From positions 1-14,197 of the forward strand of contig SKQJ01000123.1 in the NCBI GenBank assembly GCA_007119075.1: a stretch of DNA of 14,197 nt, written 5' to 3'. The stretch comes from Bacteroidales bacterium (GTDB lineage: Bacteria > Bacteroidota > Bacteroidia > Bacteroidales > PUMT01). Positions 7,796-14,197 of this stretch are shown here, in pieces (position 1 is the first letter of the stretch; every line of letters begins with the position of its first letter). Below the pieces are notes generated by a model. That model worked only from the letters and a program-made list of their open reading frames with translations. It did not search any database and was not told the origin of the DNA. The position numbers and the translations under genes were made by a program.

Positions 7796-7803
7796 TACAT
7801 TTG
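7796..7803 (+). promoter_or_regulatory. -7-like box TACATTTG upstream of ppsA
   Basis: Exact match to the Bacteroidota housekeeping -7 consensus TAnnTTTG, about 154 bases before the ppsA ATG. There is no TTG about 19 bases upstream, where CCC is found instead, so it could be a weak or activated second promoter. A transcript from here would include the hairpin cluster at 7875-7898. Confidence 0.25.
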
Positions 7804-7861
7804 TTTAATTTTTTCCACTAATCGTTTACATCAACCGGAATTTTTCAGCCCGTCTTTTTTT

Positions 7862-7877
7862 TGGCATGGAATTAGCC
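7862..7877 (+). promoter_or_regulatory. Putative sigma-54 promoter (-24/-12) for ppsA
   Basis: TGGCATG-GAAT-TAGCC against consensus TGGCACG-N4-TTGCT. The invariant GG and GC are exactly 10 bases apart, and the -24 half matches fully if C/T is allowed at position six. One base in the -12 half differs (TA for TT), and the last base is C. The predicted start is about 12 bases after the GC, near 7888, giving a leader of about 70 bases before the ppsA ATG. The adjacent divergent gene encodes a sigma-54 activator, which raises the likelihood. This was found by eye only. Confidence 0.5.
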
Positions 7878-7898
7878 CTGTCTCAGGGCAGAGTGCCC
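7875..7898 (+). promoter_or_regulatory. Overlapping alternative hairpins in the ppsA leader
   Basis: GCCCTG (7875-7880) pairs perfectly with CAGGGC (7884-7889) over loop TCT. The GGGC part (7886-7889) can instead pair with GCCC (7895-7898) over AGAGT, and this second hairpin is followed by GTTTT. The arrangement resembles an attenuator but lies at or before the predicted sigma-54 start, so it would be fully transcribed only from an upstream promoter. Confidence 0.25.
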
Positions 7899-7956
7899 GT
7901 TTTCAGCCTTGTTCACAAAAAAGCGCTGTTCATAAATAAACCTAAAAAAGAATATC

Positions 7957-10338
7957 ATGAAGCTTATCTTTAAATTCAGCGAACTTGACAATTCCCGGGT
8001 GAAGGAAGTCGGCGGAAAAAACGCATCCCTGGGTGAGATGTTCAGCAAGCTCACCAGAAAAGGAATTAACATCCCCGACGGTTTTGCAACCTCGGCAGAG
8101 GCATACTGGAAGTTTATCAGTGAAAATGAAATTCTCGATCCTCTGAAGGATACGCTGGCTTCGCTTGACAGGGATGGTGACAATCTGAAGGAAGTAGGCA
8201 AAAGATGCAGGGAATTAGTTATGAAATCGCCGGTTCCCTCTGACATAAAGGAGGAAATACTCCAGGCACACAGGGAACTGAAAAAAAGGGAGTCCTCCCT
8301 GCGGAGCCTGGCGGTACGAAGCAGCGCTACAGCCGAAGATCTTCCTGATGCCAGTTTTGCCGGTCAGCATGAATCTTTCCTGAACATAACAACTCAGCAG
8401 GAGCTGCTGGATGCCTGGAAAAAATGCGTTGCATCCCTGTTTACCGACCGGGCCATAAAGTACCGGGAAGAAAAAGGATTTGAGCATATGAAGGTAGCCC
8501 TGTCGGTCGGCGTGCAGAAGATGGTCAGATCAGATAAGGCATCGGCCGGTGTAGCCTTCACCCTGGACCCTGACAGCGGTCACCGCAGCATAATTATGAT
8601 TGAGGGAGCATGGGGCCTCGGTGAAAATGTAGTGCAGGGAAAGGTGGTTTCCGATGAATTCTACCTGTTTAAGGAGGCACTTAAAAATGGAAAAAAATCC
8701 ATAATATCCAAGCGACTGGGCACCAAATCAAAGATGATGGTATATGCAAAAGGGGGAAATGGCGAGACTACCAGAAACAAGCAAACTCCGGCAAAGCTGA
8801 AGGACCGGTTTGTGTTGTCCGACAGCGAGCTGGAAGAGCTTGGAAAATGGTGCCTGGATATAGAAGAGCTTTATGAAAGGCCGATGGATATAGAGTGGGC
8901 AAAGGACGGCGGCTCCGGCCAGATCTACATAGTCCAGGCCAGGCCTGAAACAGTTCATTCCTCGAAAGACAAGGTAACAAAGCTAAAAAAATTCGACTTG
9001 CATCATAATGACAGCAAGCCTGTTATCACTGGTGTCGGCATCGGCAGCAAGATTGCCGCGGGTAAGGCAAAGATACTTAAATCACCCGAAGAATCGGATA
9101 AGCTTGCAGAAGGAGAAGTGCTGGTAACGGAGATCACCAACCCGGACTGGGACCCGGTTCTTAAAAAAGCTTCTGCAATTATAACCAACAGCGGAGGCCG
9201 CACCAGTCATGCGGCAATAGTCGCCCGCGAGCTCGGAGCCGTTGCCGTGGTTGGCACCGCCAATGCAACGGAGGTGATAAAGGACGGACAGGAAATTACT
9301 GTTTCCTGTGCCGACGGGAATGAAGGAAAGATATTCGAAGGCATCCTGGAATGGGACGAAAAAGAGATAGACCTGGAAAAGCTGGGGAAACCCAAAACCG
9401 AAGTGATGCTGATACTGGCTAACCCCGATACGGCATTTGACCACGCCATGCTGCCCGTTGACGGCGTTGGACTGATGCGATTGGAATTTGTTATCAATAA
9501 CAGCATCAGGATCCATCCCCTGGCACTGGTGAAATTTGACGAGATAGAAAACCGCAAAACAAAAAAAGCCATTGAAAAAATCACCACCGGATACAAGAAT
9601 AAAAAGGAATATTTTACCGAAAAACTATCAATGGCGGTTGGATCCATAGCGGCGGCTTTTTATCCCAGAGACGTCATTGTGAGGATGAGCGATTTCAAAA
9701 CCAATGAATACGCCGACCTTATCGGGGGCGAACAGTTTGAGCCACCCGAAGAGAATCCGATGGTGGGATTCAGGGGGGCCTCCCGGTATTATCATGACAG
9801 GTATGCCGAAGGGTTCGCCCTTGAATGCGAAGCAATGAGGATAGTGCGTGAGGAGATGGGCCTGGGCAACGTCAAGCTTATGATACCTTTTTGCCGCACT
9901 ACCGAAGAAGGGGAAAAGGTGCAGGAAGCAATGGCAAAAAACGGGTTGAAAAGAGGTGAAAACGGTCTCGAAATTTACGTGATGACAGAAATTCCAAGCA
10001 ACGTAATACTTGGCGAAGAGTTCGGAGAGATTTTCGACGGTTTCTCCATAGGTTCGAACGATCTCACCCAGCTGACACTCGGCATAGACAGGGATTCGGA
10101 AATTGTTTCCGGCTTGTTTGATGAAAATGACGGATCGGTGAAAAAAATGATCGGAATGGCAATCGAAAAAGCACACAAAAAAAACCGGAAAATAGGGTTG
10201 TGCGGACAGGCTCCCAGTGATTTCCCGGATTTTGCATCATTCCTGGTCCGGCAGGGCATAGATAGCATTTCTTTCAACCCCGATGCAGTGGCACAGGGAA
10301 TAGAGAATATCGTGAAGGCCGAAAAAAAGTCCGGCTGA
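7957..10338 (+). CDS. ppsA: Phosphoenolpyruvate synthase
   Basis: Converts pyruvate, ATP and water to phosphoenolpyruvate, AMP and phosphate, allowing gluconeogenesis from pyruvate. The 793-residue length matches E. coli PpsA (792). The N-terminal nucleotide-binding domain begins VGGKNASLGEM (18-28) and contains RSSATAEDLPDASFAGQHES (121-140) and VQARPET (326-332). The swivelling phosphohistidine domain carries NSGGRTSHAAIVARELG with His418. The C-terminal PEP/pyruvate barrel has GVGLMRLEF (503-511), MVGFRGASRY (602-611), MTEIPSN (676-682), GSNDLTQ (699-705) and GLCGQAPSD with Cys749. No PpsA regulatory kinase/phosphatase (DUF299) is nearby. The start is the first ATG after an A-rich leader and is directly followed by the conserved KVGGKN region at normal distance. 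Probably monocistronic, driven from the divergent control region. Very secure assignment. Confidence 0.96.
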   Translation: MKLIFKFSELDNSRVKEVGGKNASLGEMFSKLTRKGINIPDGFATSAEAYWKFISENEILDPLKDTLASLDRDGDNLKEVGKRCRELVMKSPVPSDIKEEILQAHRELKKRESSLRSLAVRSSATAEDLPDASFAGQHESFLNITTQQELLDAWKKCVASLFTDRAIKYREEKGFEHMKVALSVGVQKMVRSDKASAGVAFTLDPDSGHRSIIMIEGAWGLGENVVQGKVVSDEFYLFKEALKNGKKSIISKRLGTKSKMMVYAKGGNGETTRNKQTPAKLKDRFVLSDSELEELGKWCLDIEELYERPMDIEWAKDGGSGQIYIVQARPETVHSSKDKVTKLKKFDLHHNDSKPVITGVGIGSKIAAGKAKILKSPEESDKLAEGEVLVTEITNPDWDPVLKKASAIITNSGGRTSHAAIVARELGAVAVVGTANATEVIKDGQEITVSCADGNEGKIFEGILEWDEKEIDLEKLGKPKTEVMLILANPDTAFDHAMLPVDGVGLMRLEFVINNSIRIHPLALVKFDEIENRKTKKAIEKITTGYKNKKEYFTEKLSMAVGSIAAAFYPRDVIVRMSDFKTNEYADLIGGEQFEPPEENPMVGFRGASRYYHDRYAEGFALECEAMRIVREEMGLGNVKLMIPFCRTTEEGEKVQEAMAKNGLKRGENGLEIYVMTEIPSNVILGEEFGEIFDGFSIGSNDLTQLTLGIDRDSEIVSGLFDENDGSVKKMIGMAIEKAHKKNRKIGLCGQAPSDFPDFASFLVRQGIDSISFNPDAVAQGIENIVKAEKKSG

Positions 10339-10683
10339 ATAATTTCATGTCGCCGCTTGCACCAGCCTGGATCAGCCCATACAAACCAGGTTCCAGGGCA
10401 CGTAATGCCAGGCAAAACCTGCACGCCGGGGCAATTAAGCAGGAAAATCACTTCCGGCATAGCATAATAATATACAGACCGGAAAACCCGCTGCCGGAAT
10501 TCCTGCACAAAAGTGTCTATCCCGGTGAGGGCTGAAAATCTGATCAATTCCTGAGATATTGCCGTTCCCGAAAATTTCATTAATATTGTCAGTTACATGG
10601 GAACTGCAATGATGCATTGACTGACGCATTATGCATTATTCGCCTTAAAAGCAGCAAAACTTTCCTTTTTAAAACCCGAAATT
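10339..10683. other. 345-base non-coding stretch between ppsA and the DoxX-fusion gene
   Basis: No convincing gene; short open frames here lack family features. A weak inverted repeat CCTGG (10366-10370)/CCAGG (10386-10390) follows ppsA without a T tract. A promoter-like pair is at 10559-10588. Downstream of it, ATGCAT occurs at 10612-10617 and 10631-10636 within related flanks (AATGATGCATT and ATTATGCATTATT), which could be a protein-binding repeat or chance. Confidence 0.5.
10559..10588 (+). promoter_or_regulatory. Bacteroidota-type -33/-7 promoter for the DoxX-fusion gene
   Basis: TTG at 10559-10561, exactly 19 bases, then TAATATTG at 10581-10588. The -7 box differs from TAnnTTTG at one position, and the spacing is the usual one for Bacteroidota housekeeping promoters. 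Predicted start near 10594 would give a leader of about 90 bases. Confidence 0.4.
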
Positions 10684-12216
10684 ATGGAACCCAGTTCAGG
10701 CAAGCCGGCAGCAAAAATACTGATAACCGTCCTGAGGGCAGCGGTGGGATGGTATTTCCTTTATGAAGGCATGATCAAGGTTTTTAGTCCCGGATGGACC
10801 TCATTCAATTTTCTCTCCAATACGTCGGGATCCCTTTCCGGATTTTATCATGCACTGGCTGCAAATCCGGTTGTCCTCAGAATAGCTGATCTCCTGAATG
10901 TCTGGGGACTGGTGCTAATCGGGCTGGCTCTTTTCGCCGGACTGTTTGTCAGGTTTGCCGCTGCAGCCGGGACGCTGCTTCTGGCACTCTATTATTTTGC
11001 CTATCCTCCTTTCGGAGCCTCCCTTTTCGGCACTGCGGAAGGGAGCATGTATATTGTGGACCGTAATTTTATCCAGGCCCTGGTGCTGCTTTTTTTTGTT
11101 TTCGGAAGGGAAAAGGGTTACGGGTTAGATGCGCTTTCAGGCCTGGCATTCCGTAAAAAATACCTTCCCGCCGGTGAGCCTTCTTCTCCTCAGGTATCGG
11201 GATCACGAAGAGAAATGATCAGGAATCTTGCAACGCTTCCCTTTCTTGGCGCACTGGGATTAGGAGCGTTCAGGGTAAAGGAACGGTACGGGGTCGATGT
11301 TCTCTCCGGCGCCACCATACAGATCAACCCGGCCACCCTCGGAGAGCTGCATGGCCCCCTGCCGAAAGGCAGGATAAAAAACCATGCCATCAGCAGACTG
11401 GTGCTGGGCGGCAATCTCATCGGGGGATGGACACATGCACGGGATCTCATGTATGTCTCGCCCCTTTCAAGGGCCTACAATACCGAACGAAAAGTATACG
11501 AGACCCTGATGCTGGCCGAAAATGCGGGTATCGATACCATAAACATCGGCTATTCTTCGAATCCCCTGATGGCAAAATATAAAAAAATGACGGGCAGCAG
11601 GATAAGGGTGATTTCCCAGGTTGCGCCCAACATGAATAATGGAGACTATTTCGAACAGATCAGCGGTGCCATCGATCAGGGCGCAGACATTCTGCAGGTC
11701 CAGGGTAACTGGTGTGACTGGCTGGTGCGTGACAACAAGGTGGAAGTCATTCATGAGATGCTTGAGAAAATAAGGGGCCACGGCATTACCGCCGGACTGG
11801 GGGCGCACAGCGTGGAGGCTCTTATAAGATGCGAACAGGAAGGGTTAATTCCCGATTATTACATGCAAACCATGCACCACGACAGGTACTGGTCGGCCCA
11901 TCCCAGGGAAAACCGGGTGGTTTTCGAGGTTGACGGCCAAAGACATCCCGAGCACGGACGCTTCCATGACAATATGTTCTGCCTGTTCCCCGAAAAGACG
12001 GTAGATTTCGTGAACCGGACCAGGGTTCCCGTCATGGGATTCAAAGTGCTTGCCGCCGGATCCATAGCTCCGGAAGACGGGTTCAGATGGGCATTTGAGA
12101 ATGGCGCCGATTTCATCTGCGTCGGAATGTTCGATTTCCAGATCGTAAACGACGTAAATATTACCGTAGATGTATTGAACAGCCTGAATAACAGGCAAAG
12201 ACAATGGTTCGCCTGA
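10684..12216 (+). CDS. DoxX-like membrane domain fused to a twin-arginine segment and TIM-barrel-like domain
   Basis: 510-residue three-part protein. Residues about 10-145 form a DoxX/DoxD-like four-helix membrane domain: GWYFLYEGMIKVFSPGW (22-38), hydrophobic segments around 12-30, 66-88, 90-108 and 128-142, and the family-like GASLFGTAEGSMYIVDRN (111-128). After a hydrophilic linker comes SGSRREMIRNLATLPFLGAL (172-191), with Arg175-Arg176 before a hydrophobic stretch, resembling a Tat signal placed inside the protein. Residues about 225-500 look like an alpha/beta barrel: SRLVLGGNLIGGW (237-249, reminiscent of aldo/keto reductases), AGIDTINIGYSSN (281-293), a His/Trp-rich MQTMHHDRYWSAHP (394-407), and KVLAAGSIAPEDGFRWAFEN (454-473) then CVGMFDFQ. 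I cannot name the catalytic activity. The first ATG gives a normal membrane start. A perfect GC-rich hairpin follows directly after the stop. Confidence 0.75.
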   Translation: MEPSSGKPAAKILITVLRAAVGWYFLYEGMIKVFSPGWTSFNFLSNTSGSLSGFYHALAANPVVLRIADLLNVWGLVLIGLALFAGLFVRFAAAAGTLLLALYYFAYPPFGASLFGTAEGSMYIVDRNFIQALVLLFFVFGREKGYGLDALSGLAFRKKYLPAGEPSSPQVSGSRREMIRNLATLPFLGALGLGAFRVKERYGVDVLSGATIQINPATLGELHGPLPKGRIKNHAISRLVLGGNLIGGWTHARDLMYVSPLSRAYNTERKVYETLMLAENAGIDTINIGYSSNPLMAKYKKMTGSRIRVISQVAPNMNNGDYFEQISGAIDQGADILQVQGNWCDWLVRDNKVEVIHEMLEKIRGHGITAGLGAHSVEALIRCEQEGLIPDYYMQTMHHDRYWSAHPRENRVVFEVDGQRHPEHGRFHDNMFCLFPEKTVDFVNRTRVPVMGFKVLAAGSIAPEDGFRWAFENGADFICVGMFDFQIVNDVNITVDVLNSLNNRQRQWFA

Positions 12217-12238
12217 GACCGGGGGCTCCGCCCCGGTC
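12217..12238 (+). terminator. GC-rich hairpin after the DoxX-fusion gene
   Basis: Perfect 8-base stem GACCGGGG/CCCCGGTC with loop GCTCCG, beginning at the base after the TGA stop. No T tract follows. It is much more GC-rich than its surroundings; the next 100 bases also carry GGCTTCGG- and GCGGCTTCGC-type runs. Likely a terminator or mRNA-end structure. Confidence 0.5.
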
Positions 12239-12396
12239 CCGGCTTCGGCGGCTGCACCAGGCACCAACAATCAGACCCGGAGACATCCTTCCGGTGCCGA
12301 TCCCTTGCGGCTTCGCTCCCTCCATCCTTTCCGGGGCAATACAGATTCTTATGGAAAATGATTATTTTTATAGGAGCAAATGGGGGAGCACTGAAA

Positions 12397-14197
12397 ATGA
12401 AAATTGACGGAAAACAACGGGATCCGGGAAGGCTGAATATAAGCACATGCCTTTTGATCCTTGCTGCATTCCTGTTTCCGGGAACCGCCCCGGCCCCGGC
12501 TTCTGAAAGACTTCCGCCCCCGGCATTCTCGCATCCGGGAGGATTTTATGACTCCCCCTTCAGCTTACTGATCTCAACCGGGTTATCCGGAGCCACCATC
12601 TACTACACCCTGGATGGTTCCCTCCCTGATCCGGAAAACCTTAACGGCACTTCATACAAATTTAAAAACACCTGGGTCCACAGACCGGGAGATACCGACG
12701 GAGATCTGCTTGACGGAAGCTATTCCACACGGAAATATGACTCACCCATTCACATCGACGACCGCTCGACGGAATATGACCGTTTGACCCGTAAAGCATC
12801 AGCCTTCTTTAACCCTCCCTGGTATTTCCCTGATTCAACCGTCTTCAAGGGAACGGTAGTAAGGGCGATTACGGTAATGGAAGGGAGCGAGCCAAGCCCG
12901 GTGGCTACCCATACCTATTTCATCCATCCCATGGCGCGCGACAGGTTTACACTGCCGGTTATCGCGATTGCCACAGGGGAACACTGCCTGTTTGATTACG
13001 AAAAGGGCATATATACCCCCGGGGCCATTTTTGATGACTGGCGGCAAAATAATCCCGAGAGGGAAGCAACCGGCGGGACCAGGGCCAATTATCACGAAAG
13101 AGGTGATGAATGGGAATACCCTGCCCACTTTTCCTTCTGGGATACCGGCTCCGGTCTGCCTGATGTGAGCCAGGATATCGGTATCCGCATTCATGGTGGC
13201 TGGAGCAGGTCCCTTCCCATGAAATCATTGCGGATATATGCAAGAAGCATATATGGCGCCTCAGCTCTTGAATTCCCCTTTTTTCCCGGACAGGACTACG
13301 CCAGCTACAAACGACTGATACTGAGGAATTCGGGGAACGACAATATTTATACGTTATTCAGGGATGCCCTGATGCAGCATGTTTCCGGTCATTTGAACTT
13401 TGAAACCCAGGCCTACCGGCCGGCAGTTGTTTTTCTTAACGGCGAATACTGGGGCATCCACAATATCAGGGAAAGGTATGACAAGCACTACATCAACAGA
13501 GTATATGACATAGAGGAGGATGATATTGAACTTATATCCGGAAGGTTTACCGTCAAGGAAGGAGACGGCTATCACTACGAGCAGACACTCAGGTATATTG
13601 AAAACAACGACCTGAAGGAATATGAGCACTACGAATATATAAAAACCCGTATCGATACAGAGAACTTTATAGATTACCAGATAGCCAACATCTTTTCATC
13701 AAATACCGACTGGCCGGGAAACAACGTTGATTACTGGCGGAAGCGGACGGCAATGTATGAGCCGGATTCAGAGTATGGCCATGACGGACGGTGGAGGTGG
13801 ATGGCCTTTGACATGGATTTCGGGTTTGGCCTGCAAACCCTTCCCGATCACAACACCCTGGAATTCGCTGCTGCCGATCAGAACAACGGGTGGGCCAACC
13901 CGCTCTGGTCCACATTCCTGCTGCGCAGCCTGCTCGAAAACGAAGACTTTAAAGCCGGTTTTATCAACCGGTTTGCCGGGCAGCTGAATACCGCCTTTTT
14001 GCCTTCCAGGATAGATTCACTTATCTCCCTGTTTGCCGAATCCCTCCGCCCGGAACTGCCGGAGCATGCGGACCGGTGGAAAAGGCCCTCCGGCATCAAT
14101 GACTGGGAGTACCGCATTTCAGGCATGCGAAGCTTTATAAGAGACCGGCCCGCCCACCAGTGGGGCCACCTGATGGAGTATTTTGGCCTGGACACGG
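12397..14197 (+). CDS. Secreted CotH-kinase-family protein with chitobiase-type N-terminal domain (3' end cut by window)
   Basis: Open frame without a stop to the window end, 600 residues visible. The N-terminus has a signal peptide: basic residues, hydrophobic STCLLILAAFLFPGT (16-30), then PAPAS with likely cleavage near residue 35. Residues about 40-175 resemble the chitobiase/beta-hexosaminidase C-terminal-like domain (PPAFSHPGGFY, then ATIYYTLDGSLPD at 66-78), common in Bacteroidota secreted proteins. The CotH domain follows: GIRIHGGWSRSLPMKSLRI (262-280), LRNSGND (309-315), VFLNGEYWGIHNIRERYDK (345-363), SNTDWPGNNVDYW (435-447) and WMAFDMDFGFG (468-478), whose Asp472 and Asp474 resemble the metal site of CotH. 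CotH of Bacillus is an atypical protein kinase; the target here is unknown. The ATG at 12397 is chosen for the GGGGGAG run about 8 bases upstream; an in-frame ATG at 12358 would add 13 residues. Confidence 0.85.
   Translation, partial: MKIDGKQRDPGRLNISTCLLILAAFLFPGTAPAPASERLPPPAFSHPGGFYDSPFSLLISTGLSGATIYYTLDGSLPDPENLNGTSYKFKNTWVHRPGDTDGDLLDGSYSTRKYDSPIHIDDRSTEYDRLTRKASAFFNPPWYFPDSTVFKGTVVRAITVMEGSEPSPVATHTYFIHPMARDRFTLPVIAIATGEHCLFDYEKGIYTPGAIFDDWRQNNPEREATGGTRANYHERGDEWEYPAHFSFWDTGSGLPDVSQDIGIRIHGGWSRSLPMKSLRIYARSIYGASALEFPFFPGQDYASYKRLILRNSGNDNIYTLFRDALMQHVSGHLNFETQAYRPAVVFLNGEYWGIHNIRERYDKHYINRVYDIEEDDIELISGRFTVKEGDGYHYEQTLRYIENNDLKEYEHYEYIKTRIDTENFIDYQIANIFSSNTDWPGNNVDYWRKRTAMYEPDSEYGHDGRWRWMAFDMDFGFGLQTLPDHNTLEFAAADQNNGWANPLWSTFLLRSLLENEDFKAGFINRFAGQLNTAFLPSRIDSLISLFAESLRPELPEHADRWKRPSGINDWEYRISGMRSFIRDRPAHQWGHLMEYFGLDT

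Larger units (their letters stand above)
7512..7956. other. 445-base divergent control region between the sigma-54 regulator and ppsA
   Basis: AT-rich non-coding stretch with no credible ORF or RNA gene. It contains a -7-like box for the regulator (7560-7567), a 6-1-6 palindrome GAAAATAATTTTC (7639-7651), a 10-base palindrome GGCTTAAGCC (7728-7737), an 8-base palindrome GAATATTC (7788-7795), three copies of AATATTC (7614, 7655 and 7789), a + strand TACATTTG box (7796-7803), a sigma-54-like element (7862-7877) and overlapping hairpins (7875-7898). The last 60 bases before ppsA are A-rich, as is common in Bacteroidota leaders. Confidence 0.6.

Noticed and set aside
10478..10493. GG-N10-GC match (CGGAAAACCCGCTGCC) upstream of the DoxX-fusion gene
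   Set aside because: Outside the invariant GG and GC it does not resemble the sigma-54 consensus, and it is about 190 bases from the start codon.
10347..10535. 62-codon + strand open frame after ppsA
   Set aside because: No ribosome site, no family resemblance and unusual composition; treated as non-coding spacer.
9628..10580. Overlapping - strand open frames of 182 and 201 codons over the 3' half of ppsA
   Set aside because: Both are antisense to conserved PpsA catalytic regions and show no domain of their own.
10612..10637. Closely spaced ATGCAT repeats as a possible CRISPR or iteron array
   Set aside because: Only two copies of a six-base self-complementary word with imperfect flanks; too short for any array call.

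Overview
The window looks like a chromosomal segment of a Bacteroidota bacterium, probably Bacteroidales/Marinilabiliales-like. The reasons are moderate GC content, weak Shine-Dalgarno sites with A-rich leaders, several -7 boxes of the Bacteroidota type (TAnnTTTG), and a protein set typical of that phylum (DoxX-type membrane protein, secreted CotH-family protein, NtrC-type regulator). The assignment is inferred from style and protein content, because no rRNA, tRNA or other marker gene is present. I see no insertion sequence, phage gene, CRISPR array or tRNA.

Layout. (1) 1-2843, + strand: a site-2 protease with a CBS pair, a baeRF-family protein (a release-factor-like fold) and an OsmC-type peroxidase. 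(2) 2869-5079: a YegS/LCB5-like lipid kinase (- strand), converging on osmC across a shared hairpin, and diverging from an App1-type phosphatidate phosphatase (+ strand). (3) 5214-7511, - strand: an orphan NtrC-type sigma-54 response regulator followed by a stand-alone trehalose-6-phosphate phosphatase. (4) 7512-7956: a 445-base divergent control region with AT-rich palindromes, a sigma-54-like -24/-12 element and a hairpin cluster. (5) 7957-10338, + strand: phosphoenolpyruvate synthase. (6) 10339-10683: a second non-coding stretch with a plausible Bacteroidota sigma-ABfr promoter. (7) 10684-12216, + strand: an unusual fusion of a DoxX-like four-helix membrane domain, an internal twin-arginine segment and a TIM-barrel-like domain. 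(8) 12397 to the right edge, + strand: a secreted CotH-kinase-family protein with an N-terminal chitobiase-type domain, cut by the window end.

How the parts may work together. Regions 1 to 5 resemble a stress or energy-limitation island: membrane proteolysis, peroxide removal, a translation-related factor, phosphatidate/diacylglycerol turnover, trehalose, and reversal of glycolysis. The best-supported regulatory idea is that the sigma-54 activator at 6147-7511 drives the divergent ppsA gene from the -24/-12 element at 7862-7877. That is a prediction from sequence. The DoxX/TIM-barrel fusion is the protein whose function I understand least and is the best candidate for undescribed biochemistry.
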